Source: Chromera velia (lineage: Eukaryota; Sar; Chromeraceae). Taken from it: a DNA stretch of 64,000 nucleotides. The DNA lies in assembly GCA_018398765.1 (NCBI GenBank), contig JAHBMJ010004213.1, forward strand, positions 1 to 64,000, in the 5' to 3' direction. The notes beneath the pieces were generated by a model. It made no database searches. It was not told the DNA's origin and saw nothing but the letters and a program-made list of their open reading frames with translations. The position numbers and the translations under genes were made by a program. Of the stretch, positions 1 through 11,584 are shown in pieces. Numbering within the stretch: the stretch's first letter is position 1; each line of letters opens with the position of its first letter.

Positions 1-839
1 CGCGTTTTAAAGAATGTTTATTAAATTTAAAAGCTTATAAACAACGATTAAATACAATAGAACACCCTATGTTATTCTTATATTTCAAAGTCCGAAATGA
101 TGTTAAAGTCCGGTAGGTCTCATTATGTCATTCTTCTGTCTGTGTCATCCGCTACAGATAAGGTCAGTGCAGTGATGTACATCTGTTGTGCTCGTTGGAT
201 GCAGGCTTCAACCGTCTCAGAGCTAGACCTCAGAGGAGCAAGACCTCTGCGGTGGCTGCAGATACAGGTAAGTGGGAAGGATATGTGGCGTGTGGTCGCG
301 TGTGGTGCCTATGTGACAGGCGCTGTATGTCTAGCATTGGTCAAACTCTGTGGGAAACTCTTCATCTGATCCGCTCCCTTTTTCTCTATGCCATTCTACA
401 CCAACCAATATCAACCAATGGGTTTGAATAGAGAGAACTGTATGAACTAACTGCTTCAGGCGGCAAATCCAGGCGGCGGGTGGTGGCGGAAGGCTGGCGG
501 GTGGTGGTGGGGGGCTAGTGGCGGGCGGACGGGGATATAAGAGCGTGGTAGACTTTCCTTTGATGGGTATTTCTTTCGTTGGCGGGGGGGTCCAAGCATT
601 GATAGACTCCAGGGCCCCGCCAGGTTAAGCTGCCCGCCACCCCGCCAAGTCGTGGCGACATGACTTTGAACCAATTTTTTGAAGTGAAGATGTAACCCGC
701 CATCAGTTTTGTTGGCTTAAATCAACACTTTAGAATGTAGAAAAAAAGATTGGTATATAAACTAAGTGCCCGCCATATCTAGATTTTTTGTTAGAGAATA
801 TATAAAGTTAGGATCACCCTTATACAGTAATGTAGTACT
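1..839. other. Left edge, mostly unassigned; one exon-like segment
   Basis: I recognise no complete gene here. Positions 205-267 look like a 63-nt internal exon: they are preceded by GGATGCAG and followed by GTAAGT, and are open in frame (ASTVSELDLRGARPLRWLQIQ minus its last residue fits the 20-residue limit only in part). No neighbouring exon was found. Positions 455-680 are GC-rich, with GGCGGGTGGTGGCGG-type runs facing complementary CCCGCCACCCCGCC about 150 bp away, so this stretch may be a small foldback element. The rest shows nothing I can name. Confidence 0.25.
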
Positions 840-1003
840 ACCCTCTGGCTTCACGATTCACACAATCGATCATCATATGCTGCATCTACCCACAAGCGCA
901 TTTCTAGATTTCTGACTGCATGAAAAACTAAGTCCCTCGCTTCTGCAACAGCAGTCCACAACACAGTACACAGAGTCTGAAAGACGTAAACAGAGGGACA
1001 CAT

Positions 1004-1018
1004 CAGTGGTTTAACTCA
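1004..1018 (+). repeat. Left terminal inverted repeat of the Plavaka-type element
   Basis: CAGTGGTTTAACTCA, preceded by AT. It pairs with 6610-6624. Confidence 0.85.
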
Positions 1019-1580
1019 AACTATGTTTCAATAATGATTACTCAATACCAATAGTCACTCTATTCATTTCTAATCATTAGTCAGGTATTATGTAAATGGA
1101 TAATCATTATATGAATATAATGATTATTTTGCTATAATGATTATGTATTCACTTAATATCTGCCCTGCTAGCTCTGGCGACAGATAGACATAGCGGGAAG
1201 GCCCTAGGGTGGAACATATCAATCAATAAATCAATCAAAATCAATCAATAATCAGGAATGAATATAGTGTTAGATATAGTGACTATCCGTTTCAAATACT
1301 CATTATACGTAACATGTGCTTCATCACCATATGGCAGCTATTATGGCTACCATGTAGTGCCTTTTTCGGGCTGTTTGATTTTTAACCAACTAGTCAACGA
1401 GCTTGCGATCGATCTACACAACCAGACAAGAAACGAAAGGGGACATGAATGAACGGATGTTGAGGAGGACACCTGACATGCAGACAGGTAAAAGGAGCTT
1501 TTCTGTCATTAGAGAGAAGAAAGGAGAGAGAAGAGAGCAGAGAGCTTTTCCTTTTTTTCCTTTTGTTCTCCTCTCCCTTC

Positions 1581-1986
1581 GACACCTGACCTCTGTATGA
1601 ATAAATGGACAGAGGAGACGTCGTTGCATGAATAGGGGGACACCTGACCTCTGTGTGAATGAACGGACAGAGGAGACATCGTTGCATGAATGGGAGGACA
1701 CCTGACCTCTGTGTGAATGAACGGACAGAGGAGACGTCGTTGCATGTTTGGGAGGATACCTGACCTCTGTGTGAATGAACGGACAGAGGAGACGTCATTG
1801 CATGAATGGGAGGACACCTGACCTCTGTGTGAATGAACGGACAGAGGAGACGTCGTTACATGAATGGGAGGACACCTAACCTCTGTGTGAATAAACGGAC
1901 AGAGAAGACGTCGTTGCATAAATGGGAGGACACCTGACCTCTGTGTGAATGAACGGACAGAGGAGACGTCGTTGCAAGAATGAATG
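1581..1986. repeat. 58-bp minisatellite, seven copies
   Basis: Units start at 1581, 1639, 1697, 1755, 1813, 1871 and 1929, each beginning GACACCTGACCTCTG (GATACC or GACACCTAACC in two copies) and differing by a few substitutions. The array lies inside the Plavaka-type element, upstream of its minus-strand frame. Long open frames across it are a by-product of the repeat. Confidence 0.95.
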
Positions 1987-2227
1987 AATGGAGGGAGGAA
2001 AGGTGGATGCAAGCACATCAATAATATCACGGTAAAGCCGATGCAAGAAGGGTACAGACGGCGGTGAGGCAAGAGAACAAAGGCAGTAACCAGAGGGGAA
2101 AAGGGTGTTTCCAACCACAGGATGCGAAGAAAGGAGAGTTCAAGTAAGATAGATGGATAAAGAGTCTGATCGTGGTGAGCGAAGGCAGAGAAAAAAAGGA
2201 GACGGGAACAATAGCAAAGATACACTC

Positions 2228-2899
2228 TCAGTGAGTGCGAATCACTGACCGCGCGAAGAGGAAGAAGACGTTTCCGAGACCGATATAGTCTTTGTTGGAC
2301 ACGATCCCCTCAACATGCTGCAAAAAGGCGGCAGTCAGCGGGCTTGGGCTCTTTTTCCCCCTTTTCGAAAGCAGCTTCGGCTCTTTGAATCGTCCGAACT
2401 CAACCGTCTCTTCCTCTATCACTGGGATTGCAGCAATAGAGAGTGGGAGCCCTCGAAGGTTGTCGACACCAGGGCAGGGTTCTTGGAGGATTTGATGCAC
2501 CTCTGCTGCGATGTCGAGCTTGAGCAATTTCTCAAAAATCCGCAGCCGTGTGTCGATGTACTCTTTGATCTTCTTCCAGTCCTTCAGTTGTGCAGCCTTC
2601 TTCTTGAGGGCCTTCATCTCTTTGTTGACGACGTCAACAGCAGATCTCTTCTTTTTTTTTCCCTCCAACGTGTCATCAAGCTCAGTATCAGAGTCTGCCT
2701 GGTGTGAGGAGGCCTCAACCTTGGCAACTCTCTTTTGTAGATTTTTTCCTCAGAACTTCTCTACAGTTGTTGTTGCTGCTGTTGCACCATCAGCTGTCTC
2801 TGCAGCACACCTCGATCCCACAGTATGTTGTCTCTTCAGCACTTTCTTCTTATCTTTTACACCATCCAGAAGCGGTGGCTTTAGCCCGTGCCCTAACAT
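2228..2899 (-). pseudogene. Accessory lysine-rich protein frame of the Plavaka-type element, one in-frame TGA
   Basis: Read from an ATG at 2899 there is one continuous frame to the TGA at 2228, 223 codons, interrupted by a single TGA at 2750-2752. The first 49 residues are basic, then Ala/Thr-rich. The later part has a run of lysines followed by an amphipathic, probably coiled-coil stretch (KEMKALKKKAAQLKDW). I recognise no domain. It lies on the opposite strand to the transposase, as accessory genes in large DNA transposons sometimes do. The internal TGA is probably decay; a short intron removing it cannot be excluded, and host genes in the window use TGA as a normal stop. It could encode a DNA-binding or nuclear accessory factor, but that is a guess. 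Confidence 0.5.
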
Positions 2900-3570
2900 G
2901 AACAAAAAGTAAACAGGGCGACTCAGAGACGGAAGAGAAAAGAAAGTGTATCCTCGATCGAAGTGAACACTAAATGACTGTCAACACGTGAAGAAAAAAA
3001 CTGTGCATATACGTAGAGATTGCGTGTCACCACAGGAGCACACGAGGTTCAATCAGGTGTGATACAACAATTCTAAAGAGGTTGTAAGCGAACACAGAAG
3101 CAACAAAGACGTCACCTCAGGGCAGTGAAGAACGACTTGTTGTTCTGGAGGAGTGATTTTTTTTTTTGCACGTACGCCAATGCGGAGCGCGGCGGTGCAT
3201 GCACGCATGGGCCGGGCAGTGCGTCCAGGAGGCGGCACCAAAAGATATATGCGCGCATGCAGCGACAGCGCAACACTGCGCAACGGAGAAAAGCAACAGC
3301 GTTCAGCAGCCTCTCTGCTATCTCTTTCTGTTCCTCTCTCTGAAGCATTCGGTCAGCAAGTAGTCTTAAAAGTCGCCTCATTCCGCCTCAAGCAGCCTCA
3401 AGTAGCCTTCTATTCTGTGAACGCGGTGCCGTTATGGCTCCAACTCGAAAGCCGCGCCCCGTGGGAAGGGCCTGGGGAAAGGAGCCAGAGGTCGTGCTCT
3501 GTTTAAAAGATCGTCGCAAAAGTTTGGAGATGTGGGCGTGTGACGATGCCCTGGACCAGGGTGCGGGTGG

Positions 3571-6282
3571 ATGATTCGACATTCCGGCCCCATATCCAAA
3601 AATTCTTTTATTGCCAATCATCTGCGAGACGCACACAGAATGACGCTGGGGGAGGCCCAGTTTCAAGCGCGGTCTGCCTTCCAAGAACTCAAGGCGGTGG
3701 ACGATGTATTGTATGATGCCTCACCGCATGATGGGGGCTACGTTGGGGGCAAGCAGGAGCACGATTCACATGCAGATGGTGCAGACGGCGATAGAGGTTG
3801 GGAGGACGAGAGCGATAGTGACAGCTCTGAGTGGGAGGACGAGAACCCTCTGACTGAAGAAACTGAGTATGTTTGAAAGTACATATTTCGTACAGTCAGG
3901 CACGCTTTTTGTTTATTGTTAGTCTGTTAGGGCTTAGCGACTCGAAGTTAACAGAGTTGCTCAACATGTTGCAAGACCCCGACTTTTCGATAGAAGACCT
4001 CTTGAGGGGGGGGCGTCAGAAGATGGGAGAGACGCGGCAAGCTGTGAGAACATTAAGAGAGAAATTTCAGGCCGAGTACAGAAATATGGTGGGGCAGGGG
4101 GTCGTCGCTGAGGTCCCACCCTTTCATGCAAAGACTTTTCGAAATGAGCGTCTGGTTAACCAAAAGACGAAAGAGCAGAAAGAGTTCACTCTCTTCTATT
4201 GCCAGCCCCTTAACGCTTTGCAACACATGATCACATGCACTTGTCTACGCTGGCCGAAAGGTCATCGCAGTATTAAGACACACTCAGAACAGGTATACCA
4301 GAGAAAAGCGGCCGGGGAGGGCAGTGGGGGATCTGGGGAGGCGGCCACCCTGGAAAGGGTATACGGACCTCATCCAAACACAGGTGATTTCTTTTCGGAC
4401 ACTTTCACTGCCTTGGTCCCACCGTCGGTAGCAAGGGAAGAGCCAGAGAGAGGCTTATTGCCTGCCATGTTTAACAGGAATGGAATGGCAAAAAAGCGTC
4501 TCACCCCAATGTATCTTTCCAGTACCTCTTTTGACCTCAACCTGATGCAAAGCGCATTAGGGAAGGTGTGCTTAGGGTTTTGGCCGAGTACCAAACTGCT
4601 GGAGGAAGAGGACACCCCAGAAGCACAGCAGGCTCTTAAAAAGCTCCACAATGAAATGACCACATTCCTCTTCTCAGACTTGGCCCGAGCCGAGTCTGAG
4701 GGACATTCGTTTTCGTTTCTGGAACCTGGGGGGGCGATCATGGACGAACGGGGGAGGGAGGAGGTGAGGCAAAGAGATGTTATCCTTCACATACCCCTGC
4801 AGTTGCTGGCTCTGAATGAGCTCGAGGCCAACAAAATGATGCAACAGTTTGATAAGACTACCTGTGCACTTCTTTGCAGGTCAGTGAGTCTTTATTGCTC
4901 CTTTTGTCCCCTACTCCCTCCTCTACCCGTCTCCTTCCTTTTCCGTCTTTGCTTGCCTGTCTCTGTCTTGTCCCGCTCTCTCTTGTTTTAACCTTCCTCT
5001 TTCATTTCTGTCTACGCCCTTCGAGTTATGGTCCTGTTGGGTCCTGTCTCTCTTGCCCCCTCCCCTCTATTTTTTGCAGGTCTTGCCAAGTCAACACAGA
5101 GGACCTTCACTCCTTTCCTGCAGAAAAGTGGGCCGTAAAAGATCGTGAGTAGTATCAAGCTCAATACAGAGAGATGAAGGAAGAGTCAAAGAAGAGCAAG
5201 AACGCCAGTTTGTCAACCGCAGCGCGAAAGAATGCAAGTGAAGCGCTGTCTTGTCTTCAGAAGGCGAATTTATTCCATTTTACGCAGACAGAGCTGTTTT
5301 TTTTTCATTTCACCGCTTTTAAGCCGATGTATGAGTCCCCTCCCGATGAGATGCACTCTGGTCGGCAAAGGTGCGCATCATATTTGACGGACATGCTTCT
5401 GAAGACAAAGAGCGACTTTTTCCCTCGTGGATACAAAAAAAAAAGTGTGGCTCTTATTGAGCGGTATCTGTTACATTTGCCTCTCCTTCCTGGAGGCATC
5501 CCTCTTCATAACGTGAGCAATTGGAACGGATTCACAGCGAAGCAGAGAAAAGAATTCCTGTGCACAGCCCCTTTTACCCTCGCCAATCTTGAAAAGCGAG
5601 AAGGCGGTTAAGAGAGCTGTGCAAGAGAGTGGAAAAACAGGTGTTTGGGTTAGTCGGCGAAATGTCTTTCGCTCTCTCCATCACTGGAGAGCGCGCGATT
5701 GGAGAAGAGAAAGAAATTTCTTCTCTTCTCGCCTCTTTTCTTCTGACTGTTGTGCTGTGACATTCAAGTCCTGCAGACAAGCGAAAACAGAAGGTAAAGG
5801 CAATCGCAGAAGACATTGAGGCAAAGTGTCGGGTGCGTGTTTTTCGATCTGGAGTCTTCTAGAAGAAAAACATGTTGAAAAAATACATGCTCCGAAGTAT
5901 ATCGCAGCCTGAGCAGATTGAGTGGGGGGTTGTAGATGACATGAAAGAAGAAGCCATCTCTTTTCGTGCATGGTTTTCAGGGCATCGGGGAATGATCAGC
6001 AACACAGCAGTCTTTGATGACGTGCTGTGTGATCTTCGCACGTCGTTCAGGGGTGTTCCGTTGCAGTCTCTTCCATATGTACAGGGGGGGGATTCTGTTG
6101 TGGGTGGGCGGCTTCGTCTTATCTGGAGTGTCGTGCCACAACCTGGTATGCAGCTTCATGATTTGAGTTCAAATCTTCGGCAGCTGTGCCAATTGAATGC
6201 GAATTTCGTTTTCCTCCATTTGTGGAAAAAACTTGAGTTCCACGTGACTGAAGTGTGGCCTTGTGCAAAATTAATTCCATAG
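3571..6282 (+). pseudogene. Plavaka/CMC-like transposase, decayed
   Basis: Successive frames give a transposase of the Plavaka group. An acidic N-terminal part (from 3571) leads into LLRGGRQKMGETRQAVRTL, then VYGPHPNTGDFFSD, RLTPMYLSSTSFDLN and LGFWP, which fit the family block around the first catalytic Asp. A zinc-binding-like CALLC-RSC segment follows, then PPDEMHSGRQ, the counterpart of the family P-D-x-LH-x3-G block. An intron at 4880-5079 (GTCAGT...TTGCAG) restores CRSCQVNTED in frame. The copy is broken: the reading frame shifts near 3870, there is an in-frame TAG at 5150-5152, and the last conserved part (5872-6282) lies in another frame. It would cut and paste the host element if whole. 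Confidence 0.7.
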
Positions 6283-6609
6283 TGTAAGTATACTGAGCTT
6301 GGACAGTATGTTTTTCTTCTGACTGACTCAGTGGCTGATCACATTCGCATTATGCCAGATTTCCTTTGCAGAAAAGAGGGACGAAAGAAGCTGCGTGGCT
6401 GGATTGATACATATTCATGAAAAACATGTGAATAATGATTAGTCTGATTAATAGATGTTTCTTATGAACGGATAATGATTGTTCTCATTAGGTGCTTCTC
6501 ATATTAATCATTATGCGTTTCTCTAACAGTATGTCAGTAATCATTACTAAAATTATTTAATGACCTACTAATGATTATTGCTTTACCTTAATCAGTCACA
6601 AATCATTAG

Positions 6610-6624
6610 TGAGTTAACCCACTG
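6610..6624 (-). repeat. Right terminal inverted repeat of the Plavaka-type element
   Basis: TGAGTTAACCCACTG, followed by AT. It is the complement of the left end at 1004-1018 with one mismatch. Confidence 0.85.
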
Positions 6625-9289
6625 ATACAGGAAGACCATCTAGCAAGCTGAGAAAATGCAAATGCAAGATCCCACCTTATTCTCGTTATCCAGCCAAGCA
6701 TGCCCAAAAGAGTACGATACAGAGCTTCATACTTCATGTCTATCTCTTCTGGCTGCGGCTGAGCAAAGTCTGCTTTGTCTAGACTTTTTGAACCTTTCTT
6801 TCCTGGAGGGATCTTCTCTGAATTAAGATACGACCTCTGACTTTCAAAAAATTGTCTAATCTCTCCCCCTTCCCTGTCATGCGACAACTCTATTCCCACA
6901 CACTTCACTGGCCTGTCGATCTGTCACCTCACCCACCTCATCTGACTCAACTGCCTCAGTCACTTCCTTCAATGTCTTTCTGGCGTCTCTGGTAAAACAA
7001 ATCAAATCATCGACATACATTTACATTGCGCTCTCAACAGACATCACCTTCACGTCAGTGATGATTTCTTCTACCTAAGGAGAAGGAGGGATGCAAGAAG
7101 AAAGGTAGACAAGAATAGACTCTGCAATCTCAAAGAAGAAAAGAGCCTGCAGCTTCGTCTTCAGCCAAGAAGTGAACATTGAATTTCTCGGCGCATCTTT
7201 AAGTCTGTATATTGCTTTCTTTAGTGAATACACCCCCCCTTTGGCTGGAGACTGAAGCTGCTTTTCGGAAAAAGAGGAGGCAGACGAACAAAAACAGAGG
7301 CAGCAGAACCTACAATTAGGCACTGCAAGAAAGCATTTCGAACATCAGTGATTGCGATGGTGAAACGACTGACAAGAGTGAAAACAAAAAGGAGACGAAG
7401 AAGAGAGGTATCAGGGGTACCGCTATATGTCTCTCACTCATGAGTGTCTCGTCCAGGATGCCCAGCACAAACGAGTCGAGCTTGTGGCATTCGTTTCCCG
7501 TCTTTCAGTTTCCATGTAAACACCCACTTACAAAACAGAACAACAGCGCAAAGAGACTGCGAAATTAATTTTCCAAAAACATTATAAGAAGAAAACTTGC
7601 GTACTTCATTCTTCATTACCTGTTTAAACTTTCTTTCCTTCACTGCAAGATCAGACACAGACACAGGAATCTGCGTGCGGCCTGTGTAATCAAGCAAAGC
7701 CTGTGGGTTTGCTGGCTTAGCTCCCACCCCTTCGATGAAAACAGCACACGCAGACGCATGGTGGCCGGAAATAAGACAGCGGCCACAGAAAGTTGAGGGG
7801 TCTGTTCCTTCTGGCACAACATCAACATCATCAAGCACTGGCCATTCTTCCTCTCCCTTTTCCCCCCCATCTCCTTTTCCCCTTTCATTCCCCCCCCCAG
7901 CCTGGAAGCGAGAAGAACGTCTTAGCTGCTCGGCAACAGGCTCGCCGTACAAAAAGAAGTCAGTTTGAGAAGAAGGACGACTTGAAAAAACAAAAGAAAG
8001 AGAAGAATCGGAAGAAGAAGACAAAGAAACAGAAGAAGAAAAAGAAGGCGGTTCAGAAAGAATCACAAAAGAAGATTCACTCCCCTCCCCAGTCATGTTA
8101 TCTTGCGATACATATCGCTTCATTGTCGGGTATACAAGCCCATCGAACACCCACTCTCCCATAAACTCCACCAGTCCAGACTTCAGAAGAACCCCCGGCG
8201 TTGGGCGAGTGCACGCAGGCCCTCTTAGATCAGGATGATGTCTCACCACCCTGTCCCACTACCGTTTGGCAGAGTTCCATTCTGTGAGCTACCACTCATG
8301 TAAAGAAACGGCAAAAAGGAAGAAACCAATCTTTCCGGGGGAACGCAGAGTCTTCTGCACATCCTGTGAAATAAACACAAGAGAGTCACCTGGTATGTAA
8401 TGAACATCAAGTGCGTGACTAAAGACAGACATAAGAGGAGACTTCCCTTACTCATCAGACATACGATTATACGACCACTCAGCAGCACAAAAGAGCGTAG
8501 GAAACCAAGCAAGAGGAAAGCGGAAAGTGTGCATAAGATAGCGTATCAAAGTATGCGCAGTTCGATTAAATTGCTCGACAATTCCCTGAGAGAGAGAAGT
8601 ACGTGGAACACCCGGCAGAATACGACATCATTTCTCTGCCAACAAGGCAGCAACTTTCCCTGCAGATAATTCACCTGCATTGTCTGCACGGGGGACAGCG
8701 GGCACTCCATAAGTCTGAATCCACTCAACAACAGCAAAAAAAATATCTGATTTCTTCTTTAGCGCACGAGCAAGTATTACGTATGTGTGTCTGTTAACCA
8801 TCATAAAAATATAGTGAATTCCAAACGCACGCACCTTCTCCCCCAACTTATCGTCCTGCTGTCTGACTTCCAAAATATCCATCTGAACTTCGGACAGCCA
8901 AGAAGAGCCAGAAGAGCAAAGCGAAAGAGAGGGAAAAGTTGCATTCACTACTTTGTATGATGGATACCAGGACAAAGAAGTTTGCAACAAATGGCGGGGA
9001 ACAGACGAACAATGTTGAAACTGCTTCGAATTTTCTTTTCTTCTTCCTTAACTGCAATGAACGGGGTTTTCGGGTCTATGCCGTAGTCAAAGAGACCGGT
9101 GACAGAACATACATAAGTATAGACTCAAATCATATTCAACGATACATCAGTTCGTTCTTAGATGCTCATTAGGACCGAGCCGTTTCCTATATTTCTAGAT
9201 ATATGTATGAATAAATCCATAGTCAATCATACCGCTCGCCTCAAACTCTAGGCTCACTTTTATCATATTCTACACCAAGCAACTGTATT

Positions 9290-9500
9290 TCTGTTTTGTA
9301 AGTGCCGCCTTCTTCGCTTTCCAGGGCCACTGCGCGCATGTATGCGTGGGCTGGGGTATTTTTGTTTTATAAGTGCCCCCCGCTTCGTTTTCTAAGGCCA
9401 CTTACAACTCCGTGCGAGTTACTTGAGGGGCATGCAGGCGCGAAGTGATTAAGGCATATACGATCGCAGCTCCGTGCGAGTTGCTTGAGGGGCATTTTTT
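9290..9500. repeat. Two interleaved local duplications
   Basis: A segment of about 38 bp at 9294-9332 (TTTTGTAAGTGCC...GGCCACT) recurs at 9364-9403. A second segment of about 32 bp at 9409-9440 (CTCCGTGCGAGTT...GAGGGGCAT) recurs at 9468-9500. No RNA family was recognised. The spacer between the copia fossil and the ankyrin gene holds nothing else clear. Confidence 0.6.
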
Positions 9501-9796
9501 TCAAATCGCGGGCGACACATACCGTGACGTACATGCAGAGACTCAATTAAACCCCCTCCCTCAAAAATGAAAAAATGCGTTATGCGAGTGCGCGCGATCT
9601 CAGGGCCTCTCGGCTGATCTCAGCAAAGCTGAGCTGCCCCCCGAGGCGATCCGGCTGAAAAACAGAATTTTGCGGGCGCGTCCCCAACCGGCCCGCCGGC
9701 TCCGTTAAGCTGCATCGTTCGATGCACTGACTGACCTGGATTAATTTAACAGGAATGGTCGAAACTTGGGTGACGTTGGGTCCTGCAGTCGATGAT

Positions 9797-9815
9797 ATAT
9801 ATTGTAATATATACT
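9797..9815 (+). promoter_or_regulatory. TATA-rich tract before the ankyrin gene
   Basis: A TATATATTGTAATATATA tract lies 150 bp upstream of the ATG at 9965. Similar TA tracts precede other genes here. As a core promoter it would place the transcript start after about 9825, which argues for the ATG at 9965 over TTG or GTG-type starts upstream. Confidence 0.35.
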
Positions 9816-9964
9816 GTCGATCTTTCCGTTGCATGGCTGAAAAGCTGCACAGCTGTGCTAGAACTCTTCTCTTTCTTTTTCCAACCCCTGACCTGCATGA
9901 CTGCAGTCAAGTGCCCGTGCATGCACTTTGGTCGTTGAAGTTGAACGCATGGACTTCTCATTCA

Positions 9965-11584
9965 ATGGACGCCACGGAACCGACTGATCCTGCGCCGTCC
10001 CTCTTCCTCTTGACACCAGTACTGCTTCGGAATGTCAGACGCTTCGTGCCTGTGTCAGCTGAGTTTCTGCAAGAGTATCTGAGAAACTTCCCCAAGGAAG
10101 GAAGACCAGACGACCTGTTGCTCCTCCTTCGCCTGGGCGCAGATGTCAACGGGCTTGTCTCGGCCCCCCGAGAGGAAAGAGCACACTGGGTGGACCTTCC
10201 GTTTTCCCAGGCTGCACTTCACGTTGCAGCTCGGCACGGCTCTGTCCAGGCAGTCGGGCTGTTGTTGTATTTGGGAGCAGACCCTGAGAAGAAGACGGGG
10301 GGGGGGAGACACATGCCACCGGACGACCTCATGTGCACAGCAGACCAGGCCGGGAAGACAGCGCTCATGCAGGCTTCAGAGAAGGGCCACGATCCGGTGA
10401 TCAGAATGCTTCTCGAGAGAGGTGCAAATGCAGACGCTGTGGACAGGTTTGGTTTGGCCGCGTTTTTTTTTGCAGCCCAGTCAGGACATGCCAGCATAAT
10501 AAAGATCTTTGTAGAGGCAAAGGCAGACGTGCATTTGACCTGTGCACTTGGATGCACTGCGCTTATGCGAGCGGCAGGGGGGGGTCGGGAAGAAGTCATG
10601 AGGGTCCTCTTGGAAGCAGGTGCAGACGTGAATGCTGCAGATCGTGCTAGAAGGACAGCACTCACCGTTGCCTCTCAAAAGGGTCGTGTTGGGGCAGTCA
10701 GGGTCCTCATGGAGGCTAAGCCTGAGGTGAACTGGGTCACCAATTTAGGCTGGACCGCTCTGGTGTCTGCTGCTTCTAACGGGCATGCTGGCGTCGTCAG
10801 GGGTCTGCTTGCAGACCGCAGCAGTCTGATGGATGGATGGGGTCAGTGGGCCCTCTGTAAAGCTTCCGAGGGGGGTCATGGAGGGGTGATTGGGGCATTG
10901 CTGGAGGGCGGGGTGGACCCTGATTGGGTCAGCCAGGAGGGCAAGACGGCACTCATGTACGCGTCCGAGGCAGGACGGGTAGAGGCCGTAAAGGCTCTTT
11001 TGGAAGGAAACGCAAACGCCGATGTTGTCAGCAGAGTGGGAGGCCATACTGCACTCATGCTAGCCGCCTCTCGCCGCCAAACGGAGGTTGTGAGAGTCCT
11101 TTTGCAGACAGGAGTGAAAACAGGCACCTCAGACTTGGACGGTAGGACCGTGCTCACATATGCTGCTCAGCACGGTCTGAAAGACATTGTGAAAGCACTC
11201 ATGGACGAGCGTATCGATCCCAACCAGGCCGATCGAAAAAGGAGGCTGCCCCTTATCGAGGCGTCTCGAAACGGTCGCACAGACGTTGTGAAGCTCCTCT
11301 CAGAGGCGGGCGCTGACGTGAATGCCGTCGATTGGCACGGAAGAACGGCACTCATCGTCGCCGCTCAGTCGGGTCTGACAGGTGTCGTGTCGGTTTTGCT
11401 GGAGGCAGAGGGAATTGACGTGTGCTTCGTCGATCAATGCGGGTACACGGCACGCAAACGCGCGGCAAACAATGGGCACAAACATGTTGCCCAAGCGATT
11501 TCGCAGGCAGAAAAAAAAAAGGTAGAAACGAGGCATGCAGTGGAACAACAAAAACACAAAACAGAAATAAAGGAAACTAAATAG
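9965..11584 (+). CDS. Ankyrin-repeat protein, 539 aa
   Basis: Intronless frame. From about residue 50 to 510 it is an almost unbroken stack of about 13 ankyrin repeats of 33 residues, each with the TALMxAxxxGH/R and VxxLLExGAxxN pattern (TALMQASEKGHDPVIRMLL, ALMRAAGGGREEVMRVLLEA). The C-terminal 30 residues are Lys/Glu/Gln-rich. There is no signal peptide or membrane segment, so it is likely a cytosolic or nuclear protein-interaction scaffold; the partner cannot be inferred. The frame is open further upstream to about 9755, with an ATG at 9833, but the TATA tract at 9797-9815 and the protein-like MDATEP start favour 9965. It ends with TAG. Confidence 0.85.
   Translation: MDATEPTDPAPSLFLLTPVLLRNVRRFVPVSAEFLQEYLRNFPKEGRPDDLLLLLRLGADVNGLVSAPREERAHWVDLPFSQAALHVAARHGSVQAVGLLLYLGADPEKKTGGGRHMPPDDLMCTADQAGKTALMQASEKGHDPVIRMLLERGANADAVDRFGLAAFFFAAQSGHASIIKIFVEAKADVHLTCALGCTALMRAAGGGREEVMRVLLEAGADVNAADRARRTALTVASQKGRVGAVRVLMEAKPEVNWVTNLGWTALVSAASNGHAGVVRGLLADRSSLMDGWGQWALCKASEGGHGGVIGALLEGGVDPDWVSQEGKTALMYASEAGRVEAVKALLEGNANADVVSRVGGHTALMLAASRRQTEVVRVLLQTGVKTGTSDLDGRTVLTYAAQHGLKDIVKALMDERIDPNQADRKRRLPLIEASRNGRTDVVKLLSEAGADVNAVDWHGRTALIVAAQSGLTGVVSVLLEAEGIDVCFVDQCGYTARKRAANNGHKHVAQAISQAEKKKVETRHAVEQQKHKTEIKETK

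Larger units (their letters stand above)
1004..6624 (+). mobile_element. CMC/Plavaka-type DNA transposon with both ends
   Basis: The element is 5621 bp. The left end reads CAGTGGTTTAACTCA and the complement of the right end reads CAGTGGGTTAACTCA, a 15-bp terminal inverted repeat with one mismatch. Both ends are flanked by AT, either a 2-bp target duplication or an extension of the repeat. Just inside each end (about 1020-1150 and 6420-6610) the motif ATAATGATTA and its complement recur many times, the subterminal repeats expected for this superfamily. Inside lie a 58-bp minisatellite, a minus-strand accessory frame (2228-2899) and a decayed plus-strand transposase (3571-6282). It interrupts the copia fossil, so it is younger than that element. 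Confidence 0.85.
840..9175 (-). mobile_element. Ty1/copia-family retrotransposon fossil, split by a nested DNA transposon
   Basis: Minus-strand remains of a copia-type pol region. Parts seen in element order are an integrase core (about 8990-8628), reverse transcriptase blocks (about 7700-6640) and an RNase H-like part (about 1003-840). The last part is separated from the others by the Plavaka-type element at 1004-6624, which inserted into it. No gag and no convincing LTR pair were recognised, so the outer ends are approximate. The element is clearly broken, with several breaks in the visible coding parts besides the nested insertion, and looks old. The copia assignment rests on integrase-before-RT order and on characteristic RT and RNase H motifs. 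Confidence 0.75.

Noticed and set aside
1394-2225. Long frames on both strands near the left end
   Set aside because: They span the 58-bp minisatellite, whose period (58, not a multiple of 3) cycles through frames.
2750-2752. In-frame TGA in a transposon gene as a sign of TGA reassigned to Trp
   Set aside because: IMP4, the TAF12-like gene and the secreted-protein gene all end naturally at TGA, so the nuclear code looks standard. Decay is the simpler reading.
5146-5172. A 27-nt intron in the Plavaka-type transposase
   Set aside because: GTGAGT is present, but the frame simply continues past one TAG with protein-like sequence. A 27-nt intron would be far shorter than any other here.
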